A DNA stretch of 64,000 nucleotides, from positions 1 through 64,000 of the forward strand of contig NZ_RCIV01000003.1 in assembly GCF_003666605.1 (NCBI RefSeq). The letters are read 5' to 3'. The stretch comes from Propionibacterium australiense (lineage in GTDB: Bacteria > Actinomycetota > Actinomycetes > Propionibacteriales > Propionibacteriaceae). A model generated the notes under the pieces. It saw only the letters and a list, made by a program, of their open reading frames with translations, ran no database searches and was not told where the DNA came from. How positions within the stretch are numbered: the first letter of the stretch is position 1; the number at the start of each line of letters is the position of its first letter. The position numbers were made by a program, and so were the translations under genes. Shown one piece after another: positions 26,500 to 34,759 of this stretch.

Positions 26500-26522
26500 G
26501 GGTGGAAATCTGCTGGTCTAGG

Positions 26523-27938
26523 TCAGCGCACGGACAGGCTGCCCTTGAGAACACAGCGGCGGCGGCGGGCGAAGTTCCGGGCCGAGGTCAGGCCCTCGCC
26601 CGTCGGGCCGGCGATGGTGAAGGTCGGGTAACCCTCACCCCCGATGCCGATGCCGTTGTAGGACGGGCCGTTCTTCACGAAGATCGTGGTCTGGATCCTC
26701 TTGCCCATCTTGGTCAGGGCCTTGACGTCGAGCGAGTGCATGATGGCGGTGTGGCGGTTGCCGTGCTCGGCCTCGACGGCCTTGTCGATGGCCTCGTCGA
26801 CGTTCTTGACACGGACGACGCCGAGGATCGGCATCATGAGCTCGGTCTGGACGAAGGTGTGCTCGAAGGGAACCTCTGCGATGAGCAGGCGGGTGCTCTC
26901 GGGCACCTCCATGCCCGCCTCGGCGGCGAGCACGCAGGCCGGCTTGCCCACCCACTTGGCGACGGCGTGGCCGTCCTTGGCGACGAAGGAGGCGAGCCTG
27001 GCGATGACGGCGGGGTCCTTGACCTCGACGGCACCGTGCTTGAGCATCTCGAACTTGAGCAGATCGGCGATCGAGTCGACCGCGATGACCTCCTTCTCGG
27101 CGGTGCAGGGCAGGTTGTTGTCGAAGCTGGCGCCGTCGACGATGTCCTTGGCGGCCTGCGGGATGTCGGCTGTGGCGTCGACGACGACCGGCGGGTTGCC
27201 GGCGCCCGCCCCGATGGCCTTCTTGCCACTGGACAGGACCGACTTCACGATGCCGGGACCACCGGTGGCGACGAGCAGGCGCACCTTGGGGTGCGCCATC
27301 ATGGCGTTGGTGTTCTCGATCGAGGGCTTCTCGACGGTGGTGATGAGATTGGCGGGGGCGCCGACCTCGGCCAGGGCCTTGTTGATCCTGCGGATCAGCC
27401 AGTGGGTGAGCCCGGTGGCACGCGGGTGCGGACTGAAGACCACGGCGTTTCCGGCGGCCAGCATGCCGATCGAGTTGTTGATGACCGTCTCGGACGGGTT
27501 GGTGGTCGGGGTGATCGCGCCGATGACCCCGAAGGGCGAGAACTCGATGGTGGTCAGGCCGTCGTCCCCGCTCCAGGCCTCGGTGACGATGTCCTCGACG
27601 CCGGGGGTCTCCAGGGCGGCGTAGCGGTTCTTGAGGTACTTGTCATGGGCGTTGCCCATGCCGGTCTCCTCGACGGCGGCCTCGGCCATGTACCTGAGGG
27701 CCTCGTCATCGGAGCAGACGTTGCGGATGGTCTGGATGTAGCACTTGCGGTCGCGCATCGAGCAGTCGAGGTACTGGCGCCAGGCCTTGTCGGCCGCCTC
27801 GACGGCGTCGTTCATGTCGGCGAAGATGCCATCGCCGAGACAGTTCCCGGTGACGATCCGCCCGCTGGCCTGCCGCGCGACGACCTCCTGCACGGTCTCA
27901 CGAACGACCTTCGAAATGAGTTCAGGGCTGATGGTCAT
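26523..27938 (-). CDS. pduP: CoA-acylating propionaldehyde dehydrogenase PduP
   Basis: A protein of 471 residues that converts propionaldehyde to propionyl-CoA in the shell lumen. The catalytic cysteine is in ASFDNNLPCTAEKEVI; other family sequences are TPTTNPSETVINNSIGML and LLVATGGPGIVKSV. The N-terminal helix (SPELISKVVRETVQEVV), followed by a linker, is the classic PduP encapsulation peptide. Its ATG overlaps the pduO stop as ATGA. It closes the operon before the hairpin at 26467. No pduL follows to turn propionyl-CoA into propionyl phosphate. Confidence 0.95.
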   Translation of the reverse strand: MTISPELISKVVRETVQEVVARQASGRIVTGNCLGDGIFADMNDAVEAADKAWRQYLDCSMRDRKCYIQTIRNVCSDDEALRYMAEAAVEETGMGNAHDKYLKNRYAALETPGVEDIVTEAWSGDDGLTTIEFSPFGVIGAITPTTNPSETVINNSIGMLAAGNAVVFSPHPRATGLTHWLIRRINKALAEVGAPANLITTVEKPSIENTNAMMAHPKVRLLVATGGPGIVKSVLSSGKKAIGAGAGNPPVVVDATADIPQAAKDIVDGASFDNNLPCTAEKEVIAVDSIADLLKFEMLKHGAVEVKDPAVIARLASFVAKDGHAVAKWVGKPACVLAAEAGMEVPESTRLLIAEVPFEHTFVQTELMMPILGVVRVKNVDEAIDKAVEAEHGNRHTAIMHSLDVKALTKMGKRIQTTIFVKNGPSYNGIGIGGEGYPTFTIAGPTGEGLTSARNFARRRRCVLKGSLSVR

Positions 27939-28996
27939 GAACGGCTCTCCTTCTGGGCTGTTGCTAGTGCATGCGTGATGATCGACTCGTCCTGGTCCGG
28001 CGTGCCGCCGGAGGCGCCGATGCCCCCGGCCAGCTCGCCATCGACGAAGACCGGGAAGCCTCCCCCGAAGACGACCACGCGACCGTCGTTGAAGTTCTGG
28101 ATCCCTGGGATGGGCCCGCCGGGTCCGGAGAGATCCTTGAGTTCGGCGGTGGGCTGCCCGAAGGCGGCAGCGGTGAACGCCTTGTTCTGGGCCGCCTCGA
28201 TGCTGACGAGCAGCGAACCGGCCATGCGTTCCAGCAGCATCAGGTTGCCGCCCGCATCGACCCCGGCGAAGACGCAGGGCACACCGATCTCGGTGGCCTT
28301 CTGCTCAGCCGCCTCGGCCATGAGCTTCAGCGTGGCCAGGTCGTACCGCGGCAGGTCGTGGGGACCCAGGGTGCCGCTTCCGGCCGGGGTGGTGGACCCG
28401 GCGAGGACGGCAGCGCCCTCGGGCGTACCGAGCGCACGCGCGACGGTCTCGAGCACGACCTGTTCCACACGGTCCATGTCGTGGTGGTGCTCGGCCAGGC
28501 GGGCCAGCGCGAAGAGCGCGTCGGACAGACGATTGAGGTAGGTGATGATCTCGGGGCGGATGCTGTCGGACTCGGTGGCTATCAGCACGCGGCGTTCGGC
28601 GCGCCGCACGACGGTGCGGGCGCGGTGGAGGATGCCGGAGATCGGGTCGCGGCCGGGGACGACGAAGTTGCGCTGGGGGCCGGTGACGGCCAGGCACTCG
28701 TCGATGAGGCGCTCGAGTTCGGTGACGTCGTCGGCGCCGATCTTGTTGTCGAGGATCTCGCGGCCTGCTGCGTCGCTGGCCAGTTCGGCGGCCAGCGTGA
28801 ACATGCGCTGCTGGATGTGGTGCAGCGTGGCGCGGATCGCGGGATCGGTCATCGCAGCCTTGGCCTCGCCGATCGTGGAGTTGGCCTCGTCAACGGTGCC
28901 GTAGGCCTCGACGAGCGGAGACTGCTTGGCGACCCGGGTACCGCCGAACAGGCCTGTCATGCCCTTGTCCCCGCTGCGGGTGTAGATGTTGGGCAT
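27935..28996 (-). CDS. pduO: Corrinoid adenosyltransferase PduO (with heme-binding-type C-terminal domain)
   Basis: A protein of 353 residues. Residues 1-~190 are the ATP:cob(I)alamin adenosyltransferase: YTRSGDKGMTGLFGG near the start, the ATP site VVPGRDPISGILHRARTVVRRAERR and YLNRLSDALFALAR. Residues ~205-353 are the PduOC/HbpS-like domain (LKLMAEAAEQKATEIGVPC, GIQNFNDGRVVVFGGGFPV). It makes adenosylcobalamin for PduCDE and EutBC, as no eutT is present. Six bases separate it from pduN. Confidence 0.94.
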   Translation of the reverse strand: MPNIYTRSGDKGMTGLFGGTRVAKQSPLVEAYGTVDEANSTIGEAKAAMTDPAIRATLHHIQQRMFTLAAELASDAAGREILDNKIGADDVTELERLIDECLAVTGPQRNFVVPGRDPISGILHRARTVVRRAERRVLIATESDSIRPEIITYLNRLSDALFALARLAEHHHDMDRVEQVVLETVARALGTPEGAAVLAGSTTPAGSGTLGPHDLPRYDLATLKLMAEAAEQKATEIGVPCVFAGVDAGGNLMLLERMAGSLLVSIEAAQNKAFTAAAFGQPTAELKDLSGPGGPIPGIQNFNDGRVVVFGGGFPVFVDGELAGGIGASGGTPDQDESIITHALATAQKESRS

Positions 28997-29001
28997 GCTG
29001 A

Positions 29002-29274
29002 TCAGGCTCCCCCGAGTTCGACGGTGTCAACGATGCCGACGATCGTGGAGTCGATCGGCGAGTCGGCGCGGGATGCCGCGAAGCGGGCCGAGGAGCCCTT
29101 GGTGACGATGACGGTGGCGCCGATGCCTGCGCCGACGGTGTCGACAGCGATCTCGGGACGGCTGATGGGCTTCTCGTCGGCGTCGATGGGTTGCACCAGG
29201 AGCAGTTTGAAACCGACCAGGCGTTCGTCCTTGCTGGTCGAGACGACGGTGCCGCGCACCGTGGCGAGGAACAT
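29002..29274 (-). CDS. pduN: Pentameric shell vertex protein PduN/EutN
   Basis: A protein of 90 residues of the EutN/CcmL family. It starts MFLATVRGTVVSTSKD and continues GFKLLLVQPID and AVDTVGAGIGATVIVTKGSSAR, ending in GIVDTVEL. Pentamers cap the shell vertices. The ATG lies two bases after the stop of the flavoprotein gene. It is the only vertex gene in the locus, so it must serve both enzyme sets. Confidence 0.94.
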   Translation of the reverse strand: MFLATVRGTVVSTSKDERLVGFKLLLVQPIDADEKPISRPEIAVDTVGAGIGATVIVTKGSSARFAASRADSPIDSTIVGIVDTVELGGA

Positions 29275-29276
29275 TG

Positions 29277-30131
29277 TCAGGCCTCCCTGATGATCGTGAT
29301 GGAGCGGGCAGCAGCGATGTCCGCGGCCATGGCGGTGATCTTCGCGGTGGCCGGGACCCGGAGCGCCGTGCCCTCGGGCAGGCGCTGGACGACGCGCTGG
29401 CTGATGAGCTGCTGCTGGACTGCGACGGCGCCGGACGCCGAGACGGGTACCGGGACGGTCGGCGCCGGGGGCTTGGCGGCCGTGGCGGCGGGTGCCGGGC
29501 AGGCGCCGAGCCGGCGCAGCAGCTCGTGCCGGCTCATCCGGCAGGCCGTGGTGATCGGGGAGATCCTCGCGTGATCGATGCGCTCGTAGGCGGCAAGCAC
29601 GGTGCGGGCCAGGGCGCTGGCCCGAGCGGTGCGCACGCCGAAGCTGCGGAGCGTGCAGAGATTCTCCCGCATCATCTGGGCGTAGCCCTCCGGAATCGCG
29701 CCGAACCACCGCTGCTTGTCGGGGTCATCCGGATCGCAGGCGGACGACGAGACGACGACTGGCTTGCCGGCCAGCAGATAGTCGTTCATGAGATTGCTCC
29801 CCAGGCAGTCCGCCACGCCGTGCGCCGTCTTCGCCGCGATGTTCTGGGTGAGGGTCGGCACGATGAGCATGTCGTGGCTGCCGGTCAGCTGCCTCGTGGC
29901 GGCGCTCATCCCCAGAGCACCGATCAGCTCCTGGTCGAGGATGCGTTCGGCGCTCGGTGTCTGGACGAACTCGAGCGCGACGCCCTCCTTGAGGAGCATG
30001 GCGAGTTCGGGGATCGTCTTCTCGAAACCGATCAGCGCTCCGGTGAACAGCACGAGGGCACGGCGGGGAGCCGGGGTCACCAGCTCGGCAAGAGTGCTGC
30101 GGATGACTGCGCGCAGATCATCGGCGTTCAT
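29277..30131 (-). CDS. Microcompartment-associated flavoprotein with EutQ-like C-terminal module
   Basis: A protein of 284 residues. The N-terminal helix DDLRAVIRSTLAELV looks like an encapsulation peptide. Residues ~25-180 are a Rossmann-like flavoprotein domain of the kind seen in phosphopantothenoylcysteine decarboxylases (LVLFTGALIGFEKTIPEL, LIVPTLTQNIAAKTAHGVAD). An Ala/Pro linker leads to a C-terminal module (QQQLISQRVVQRLPEGTALR...ITAMAADIAAARSI) like the N-terminus of EutQ and of PduM. It occupies the usual pduM position before pduN. The redox role is unknown; recycling of the cobalamin or NAD cofactor is a guess. It shares a TGATG junction with eutJ. Confidence 0.65.
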   Translation of the reverse strand: MNADDLRAVIRSTLAELVTPAPRRALVLFTGALIGFEKTIPELAMLLKEGVALEFVQTPSAERILDQELIGALGMSAATRQLTGSHDMLIVPTLTQNIAAKTAHGVADCLGSNLMNDYLLAGKPVVVSSSACDPDDPDKQRWFGAIPEGYAQMMRENLCTLRSFGVRTARASALARTVLAAYERIDHARISPITTACRMSRHELLRRLGACPAPAATAAKPPAPTVPVPVSASGAVAVQQQLISQRVVQRLPEGTALRVPATAKITAMAADIAAARSITIIREA

Positions 30132-30973
30132 CAGTGAATCTCCTTTGCCGTCATCGGAATGCCCAGCGGGGTCACGAACAGGGGTTCGACCGGCCGCAGG
30201 ACCGGTCGGCCCAGACGCGCGGCGAAGACATCGGGGGCGTTGGGGAAGGAACTGGAGCCGCCCACCAGGTAGACGATGGGCACGTCGATCCCCTCGAGGG
30301 CGCACTCGGCGATCGAGGCCATCTTGTCGAGCGTGGGGCGGATGATGCCCACCACCTCGTCACGGCGGGACGGGTCCTTCTTCATGACCTCGGCCTCGTC
30401 ATAGGGCATCTGGTAGGCGCCCGACAGCACGAGTGTCATGTGGTGCCCGCCGGTCGGCTCGTCGACGGACAGGCTCACCCGGCCCTGCTCCAGGACCGAG
30501 ACCCCGGTGGTGCCGTGACCGATGTCGATGACGCAACCATCGGTGATGCCGAGCGCACGGGCCGCGGCGACCGGCTCGTCGACGACCTCGGCGACGTCCA
30601 GGTCAGCAGCGACCACGACGTTCTCGAAGACCTTGACGTCACCCGCACCGATACCCGGCGGGATCGACACCGAGGCCTTGTCGAAGCGGTGTCCCAGACG
30701 GTCCTGCACGTCCCTGGCGAGCTCGCGCACCGCGCTGGTGGCACCGAGCCAGTCGACGACGACACCATCCCGGACGACCGTCGAGTGCACCCACCCCCCG
30801 GCAACGGGACGGTCCGCGGCGTCGACCACAGACACGACGATGTTGGCGGTGCCGAGATCGACGCCGAGCCGCAGCTCGCCCTCGTAGTCCTCGACATCGC
30901 CCGTGCGCACGAGCTCGGCGAACCGCTGGATCAACCGTTCTCGTTCCGACAGTGCCGTCGTGTCCGTGGTCAT
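30131..30973 (-). CDS. eutJ: Actin/Hsp70-like chaperone EutJ
   Basis: A protein of 280 residues with two actin-like phosphate loops, RLGVDLGTANIVVSVVDA and GCVIDIGHGTTGVSVLEQ, and the later motif YLVGGSSSFPNAPDVFAARLG. It matches EutJ, thought to help assemble or maintain the enzymes of the compartment. It is placed in the pdu part here. The ATG at 30973 follows GAGGC; the upstream frame to 31027 has no better start. Confidence 0.92.
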   Translation of the reverse strand: MTTDTTALSERERLIQRFAELVRTGDVEDYEGELRLGVDLGTANIVVSVVDAADRPVAGGWVHSTVVRDGVVVDWLGATSAVRELARDVQDRLGHRFDKASVSIPPGIGAGDVKVFENVVVAADLDVAEVVDEPVAAARALGITDGCVIDIGHGTTGVSVLEQGRVSLSVDEPTGGHHMTLVLSGAYQMPYDEAEVMKKDPSRRDEVVGIIRPTLDKMASIAECALEGIDVPIVYLVGGSSSFPNAPDVFAARLGRPVLRPVEPLFVTPLGIPMTAKEIH

Positions 30974-31091
30974 CGTTGCCTCATCTGATCCGTTGGGTGG
31001 GACCGCGGCCGTGTTCGGCCGGTGCACCGGTCGCCCCTGCGTTGAACCGCCTCAGGCGGGCTGGCTTCTCATCCGTCCTCGATGGTCGGCC

Positions 31092-31370
31092 TCAGCCCTG
31101 CTTCGGCAGCAGCTTCTCCACGTCGCTGTGCGGACGCGGGATCACGTGGCGCGAGATGACTTCCTCGCCCACGTTCGTCGCTGCCGTGTACCCGGCGTCG
31201 ACGGCGGCCTTGACCGCACCGACATCGCCGCGCACCATCACGGTCACCAGCCCGGCACCGACCTTCTGGTAGCCGATCAGCGTCACATTGGCGGCCTTCG
31301 TCATGGCATCGGCGGCCTCGACGGCTCCGATGTAACCCTTGGTCTCGATGAGACCGAGTGCTTCACCCAT
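31092..31370 (-). CDS. pduJ: Hexameric shell protein PduJ
   Basis: A protein of 92 residues, one BMC domain: [40 protein letters not shown] and [15 protein letters not shown]. It is a main facet tile, close to PduA (37948) and EutM (19337) of the same locus. ATG 31370 has GAGGAGGG upstream. A 118-bp gap separates it from eutJ, longer than most gaps in this operon. Confidence 0.93.
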   Translation of the reverse strand: MGEALGLIETKGYIGAVEAADAMTKAANVTLIGYQKVGAGLVTVMVRGDVGAVKAAVDAGYTAATNVGEEVISRHVIPRPHSDVEKLLPKQG

Positions 31371-31388
31371 GGTTCTTCCCTCCTCTGG

Positions 31389-31982
31389 TTATTTCTTCTC
31401 GGCCTGCGGCTTGTCGTCGCCGGCAGACGTCTTCCTCTGACTGGACGAACGGCTGCTCGTCCGCCTGGCGCCGTCCTTGCCCGCCGCAGCAGGCGACTTC
31501 TTCACATCGGCGGCCACCTCGTGCTCGGCGGCCTGCTCCGATGGCGCCTGGCCGGTCTCGGCGGCCTGTTCCGGTTCGGCAGCAGGCTCCGGCCCGGCGG
31601 GCGGTGTGCTCTCGGCAGCAGGCTCCGGCCCAGCCGCCTGCTTGCTCTTGGCGGCCTGCTTGGCGGCCTGGTCCACCGAGGTGGGGGCACCGAGGCCGAC
31701 GGTGGCCGGGGACAGCACGACGCCGCCGAGCTGCGGATTGGGACGCGGGATCACCGAGACAGCGAAGACCGTCGACACCCGTGCGGCGGCCGCCCGGGCA
31801 GCGGCGATGGCCGACTGGACGGAGGAGACCTGGCCCTCGATCTTGACGGTGACCATGCCGGCCCCGTCCGTGGTCTCGTAGCCGATGAGCCGGACGTCCG
31901 CGGCCTTCACCGCGACATCGGCGGCCTCGATGGCCGCCGGGAGACCGAGGACCTCGATCTCGCCCAGGGCGTTCGTGAGCAT
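31389..31982 (-). CDS. pduK: PduK/EutK-like shell protein with long disordered, basic C-terminal tail
   Basis: A protein of 197 residues. Residues 1-~92 are a BMC domain (ALGEIEVLGLPAAIEAADVA, DGAGMVTVKIEGQVSSV, SVIPRPNPQLGG). The rest is a low-complexity Ala/Glu/Pro stretch with repeated GPEPAAE units, ending in an Arg/Ser/Lys-rich tip (ARRTSSRSSSQRKTSAG). Salmonella PduK carries an iron-sulfur tail instead, and E. coli EutK a helix-turn-helix; neither is seen here. The tip could bind nucleic acid or other lumen proteins. ATG 31982 sits behind GAAGGAG. Confidence 0.72.
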   Translation of the reverse strand: MLTNALGEIEVLGLPAAIEAADVAVKAADVRLIGYETTDGAGMVTVKIEGQVSSVQSAIAAARAAAARVSTVFAVSVIPRPNPQLGGVVLSPATVGLGAPTSVDQAAKQAAKSKQAAGPEPAAESTPPAGPEPAAEPEQAAETGQAPSEQAAEHEVAADVKKSPAAAGKDGARRTSSRSSSQRKTSAGDDKPQAEKK

Positions 31983-31992
31983 TGTGTCTCCT

Positions 31993-32352
31993 TCACTCAT
32001 TGGTGACCACGATCAGTGGCATGCGTTTGACGAGTCGTGCCGCATTCGCGCCCATGTCGCGGACGTGTGTCCGGGCCGCGTCGACGTCGAGCGTGATGTA
32101 GGGCCTGGCGGGGTCGAGTTTCTCCGTCGTGATGACGATCTGCCGGGTGCTGAGGCCGACGCCCACACCCAGCCGGGAGGCCAGCGCGGCCTCGTGGGCC
32201 AGCACGGCGGCGTCGGAGGACTCGCCGCGTGTCACCAGGTGCGGGACGCCCTCCTCCTCCATGCCGAAGCCGATCTGCTCGATGATCTCGGCGCTCGCGC
32301 TCGAACTGGCTCTGATGCCGATGGTCGGCCTCTCCTGCTCGACGGGTCTCAT
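31993..32352 (-). CDS. pduH: Diol dehydratase reactivase small subunit PduH
   Basis: A protein of 119 residues resembling the beta subunit of diol dehydratase (IGFGMEEEGVPHLVTRG, VGVGLSTRQIVITTEKLDP), as known for DdrB/PduH, which swaps with the dehydratase subunit during reactivation. The start overlaps the pduG stop as ATGA. The C-terminus overlaps an alternative start of pduK (ATG 32000). Confidence 0.93.
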   Translation of the reverse strand: MRPVEQERPTIGIRASSSASAEIIEQIGFGMEEEGVPHLVTRGESSDAAVLAHEAALASRLGVGVGLSTRQIVITTEKLDPARPYITLDVDAARTHVRDMGANAARLVKRMPLIVVTNE

Positions 32353-34163
32353 GACTGGTCCTCCCAGGAGAGCACCAGTCCGGTGGCAACGGCGTTGCGC
32401 GGGCCCTCGGTGCCACGGATGTTGGCCCGCCCTGCGACGACGCGGTACTCGCCGAGCGCCTTGGTGACGAGCTGCGGGATCTCGAAGTCCAGGGCCGAGC
32501 CACCGACCAGGACGACATGGGCGATGTCGCGCACGTTGCGAGTGGGGCTCACCGAGGCCAGGGCCCGCAGGGCATTTGTCACGAAGACGCGTTCCTTGGC
32601 GCGGATGCGAACCTGGCGGATGACCTCCAGCGGCTGCCGCAGGGGCAGCGGGATCATGCCCTCGGGATGAAGGATGACGGTGCGCGCGAACAGCTCGGGT
32701 GCGAGCGGCTCGTCGAAGAACTGGGCGGTGCCGTCCTCGTGACGGATGTTGAACAGCGTCTCGACACGGGCCAGCGGGTAGCGCTTGATGTTCTCGGCGA
32801 CATCGGTGCCCTCCAGCCCGAGTTCGGAGGCGATGAGCAGCGTCACCATGTTGCCGGCGCCGGCCAGGTGGATCGAGGTGGCCCTGTCGCCGTCGCGCAG
32901 CACCGAGGCGTCGGTGGAGCCGGCACCCATGTCGAGGATGGCGATGGGCCTCGACGTGCCGGGCGTGGTCAGCGCACCGCGAATGGCCATGTCGGCCTCG
33001 ACCCCGCCGATCTCGACGCGGATGCCGAACTGCTTGGCCATGTCATCGGCAATGCGCTGCATCTGCAGGCGATCGGCCTTGACCATGACGGCGATGCCAA
33101 CGGCGGCCTCCAGGGAGAACTCGCCGGCCAGGCCGCCGGTGACGGACTGGGGAACCTGGGTGTCGACGGCGAGGAGGTCGGTGATCTCGACGCCGGAGGG
33201 GTCGCGGTCGGTGAGCTGGCCCATCGTGACGCGGACCTTCTCCATCATGCCGCCGATGTTCGTGCCCGGCTCACCCTTGATGTCCTGCAGGAGCCCAGCC
33301 TGAGCGCCGACGCGCATGATCTCGTCGGCACCGGCCTCGACGTCGACGTCCGTGCTGCGTTCGCCGATGAAGTGCAGGGTGCCCGCCGGGATGTGCCGTT
33401 CGGTAACGTCACCGGCCGGGGTCTTGATGACCACGGCGGAGCGGTTGCCGACCAGGGCGCGCGCCATCGGGACGACCGAGGCGGTCTCGGACGGGGAGAG
33501 CTCGAAGAGCGTGGCGATGCCGTAGGGGTTCGACAGCGTCTCGATCACGCGGCCGGCCTCGGCCACCTCGATCGCCGCCGGCATGCCCGTGGGCACCTTG
33601 TCGATGAGCCTGACCTCGTCGATGATGGGGATCTTGCGCTCGAGACGGTTGTTGACGAGGACGCCGTCGTCGAGCTGCAGGATCGCACCGGTGATCCTGA
33701 CGCGACCGGCGTGCGCGTTGATGAGTTCGGCCACGGCTCGGAAACCGTGGGTGCGGTCGGCGACGACGATGTACGACTCCCCCGCCCTGGCGAGTTCGAG
33801 GTCATCGACCCTGATCGTCGTGCCGACCGCGACACCGAGCCCGCCGGGCGTGGCGGGATTGTGCCCGATCATGGTTGACTCGGTGATGATCGTCTCGGAG
33901 ATCGTCTCCATGGCCACATCGCCGATCACCGGTGCGGCCTCGTTGATGCGGATCAGATCGAGTTCGCCGATCTCCCGACCCGCCTTCTTGAGGGCGACGG
34001 TGAGCGCCTGGAACACGCCCTGGGTGTTCTGGGGCGTGCCCTTGATCCCTGTCGTCGGGATGGTCGACGCGGACAGGAACCGCGGGGTGGCACCGTCAGA
34101 GACTTCTGCCAGTGCCACCTCCGTGGTGGCGTTGCCGATGTCGACGCCGGCGATGAGGGCCAT
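32349..34163 (-). CDS. pduG: Diol dehydratase reactivase large subunit PduG
   Basis: A protein of 604 residues, an Hsp70-like ATPase. It has the phosphate loop IAGVDIGNATTEVALAEV, the second loop AILDMGAGSTDASVL and VVLVGGSALDFEIPQLVT. With PduH it exchanges inactive cyanocobalamin-like cofactor for free adenosylcobalamin using ATP. The length equals that of known DdrA/PduG. It is 45 bp downstream of pduE with GGAGATTCG before the ATG. Confidence 0.95.
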   Translation of the reverse strand: MALIAGVDIGNATTEVALAEVSDGATPRFLSASTIPTTGIKGTPQNTQGVFQALTVALKKAGREIGELDLIRINEAAPVIGDVAMETISETIITESTMIGHNPATPGGLGVAVGTTIRVDDLELARAGESYIVVADRTHGFRAVAELINAHAGRVRITGAILQLDDGVLVNNRLERKIPIIDEVRLIDKVPTGMPAAIEVAEAGRVIETLSNPYGIATLFELSPSETASVVPMARALVGNRSAVVIKTPAGDVTERHIPAGTLHFIGERSTDVDVEAGADEIMRVGAQAGLLQDIKGEPGTNIGGMMEKVRVTMGQLTDRDPSGVEITDLLAVDTQVPQSVTGGLAGEFSLEAAVGIAVMVKADRLQMQRIADDMAKQFGIRVEIGGVEADMAIRGALTTPGTSRPIAILDMGAGSTDASVLRDGDRATSIHLAGAGNMVTLLIASELGLEGTDVAENIKRYPLARVETLFNIRHEDGTAQFFDEPLAPELFARTVILHPEGMIPLPLRQPLEVIRQVRIRAKERVFVTNALRALASVSPTRNVRDIAHVVLVGGSALDFEIPQLVTKALGEYRVVAGRANIRGTEGPRNAVATGLVLSWEDQS

Positions 34164-34208
34164 GGGACGAATCTCCTGTGACGTTGGGGTGACCTCGGCG
34201 AGCAGCTG

Positions 34209-34751
34209 TCACTCGCTGTCCTTGAGGCGGCCGCGCTTCTCGTAGACGTCGGCCCCCTCTCGGATGAAGGCCGCGTTGATGGTGCAGCCGTAGTCCTTCT
34301 CCAGCTTGTCGGCGATGGCGTACAGCTCGGCCTTGGTCGAGCGGTACGGACGCAACGCGTTGTAGACCTCGAGCAGCTCGTCGTCGGGGACGGCGATGAG
34401 CTCGGCGGCACGCCGCATGTTGCGCGCCAGTGAGTCACGGCCGTCGGACTCGGCCACCTGGGCCTGCAGCTCGAGGGTCTCGGGTGCGATGCGGAAGTCC
34501 TCGGCCTTGAGTTCGCCGTTCTTCACCTTCTCGAACGAGAACTCGGTGAGCGGGCGACCATTGGCGGCCTTGATCTTCTCCGGCACTTTCTCGCCGAGCG
34601 GGTACTGGGACTTGTCGACCCGGTCGGCCCGGGCCGGGGACGGTGCCGCAACAGCCGCGGCGGTGTCCTTCTTGGCGAAGGTCACGTTGTCCTGATTGAG
34701 GTTCGCCATGACCTCGCTCATGATCTGGCGGATCAGTTCTTCCGAATCCAT
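34209..34751 (-). CDS. pduE: Propanediol dehydratase small (gamma) subunit
   Basis: A protein of 180 residues that completes the B12-dependent diol dehydratase. The N-terminal helix DSEELIRQIMSEVMANL is an encapsulation-type peptide. The core includes KSQYPLGEKVPEKIKAANG, LTEFSFEKVKNGEL and AELIAVPDDELLEVYNALRP. It starts 8 bp after the pduD stop. Confidence 0.95.
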   Translation of the reverse strand: MDSEELIRQIMSEVMANLNQDNVTFAKKDTAAAVAAPSPARADRVDKSQYPLGEKVPEKIKAANGRPLTEFSFEKVKNGELKAEDFRIAPETLELQAQVAESDGRDSLARNMRRAAELIAVPDDELLEVYNALRPYRSTKAELYAIADKLEKDYGCTINAAFIREGADVYEKRGRLKDSE

Positions 34752-34759
34752 GGCTTCTC

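Larger units (their letters stand above)
25922..26522 (-). promoter_or_regulatory. eutA control region with long structured leader
   Basis: This 600-bp gap lies between the end of the pdu part and eutA. It contains the pdu terminator (26467-26499), an A+T-rich promoter zone (about 26240-26365) and a leader of roughly 350 bases. A perfect 10-bp stem GCGCCGGAGG/CCTCCGGCGC (25983-26012) lies about 60 bases before the start codon. A CGGGGAA/TTCCCCG pair lies further up. The promoter zone holds two palindromes, TCATTCTGAATGA (26319-26331) and TAGGG-N7-CCCTA (26346-26362). TTGACA occurs at 26284-26279, but its -10 is poor. No cobalamin riboswitch or ANTAR-target pair was recognised. Confidence 0.5.

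Noticed and set aside
25922-26522. Second cobalamin riboswitch or ANTAR hairpins before eutA
   Set aside because: Looked for GGTGAAA-like core, CCCGCAAC and paired hexaloop hairpins; none is convincing.
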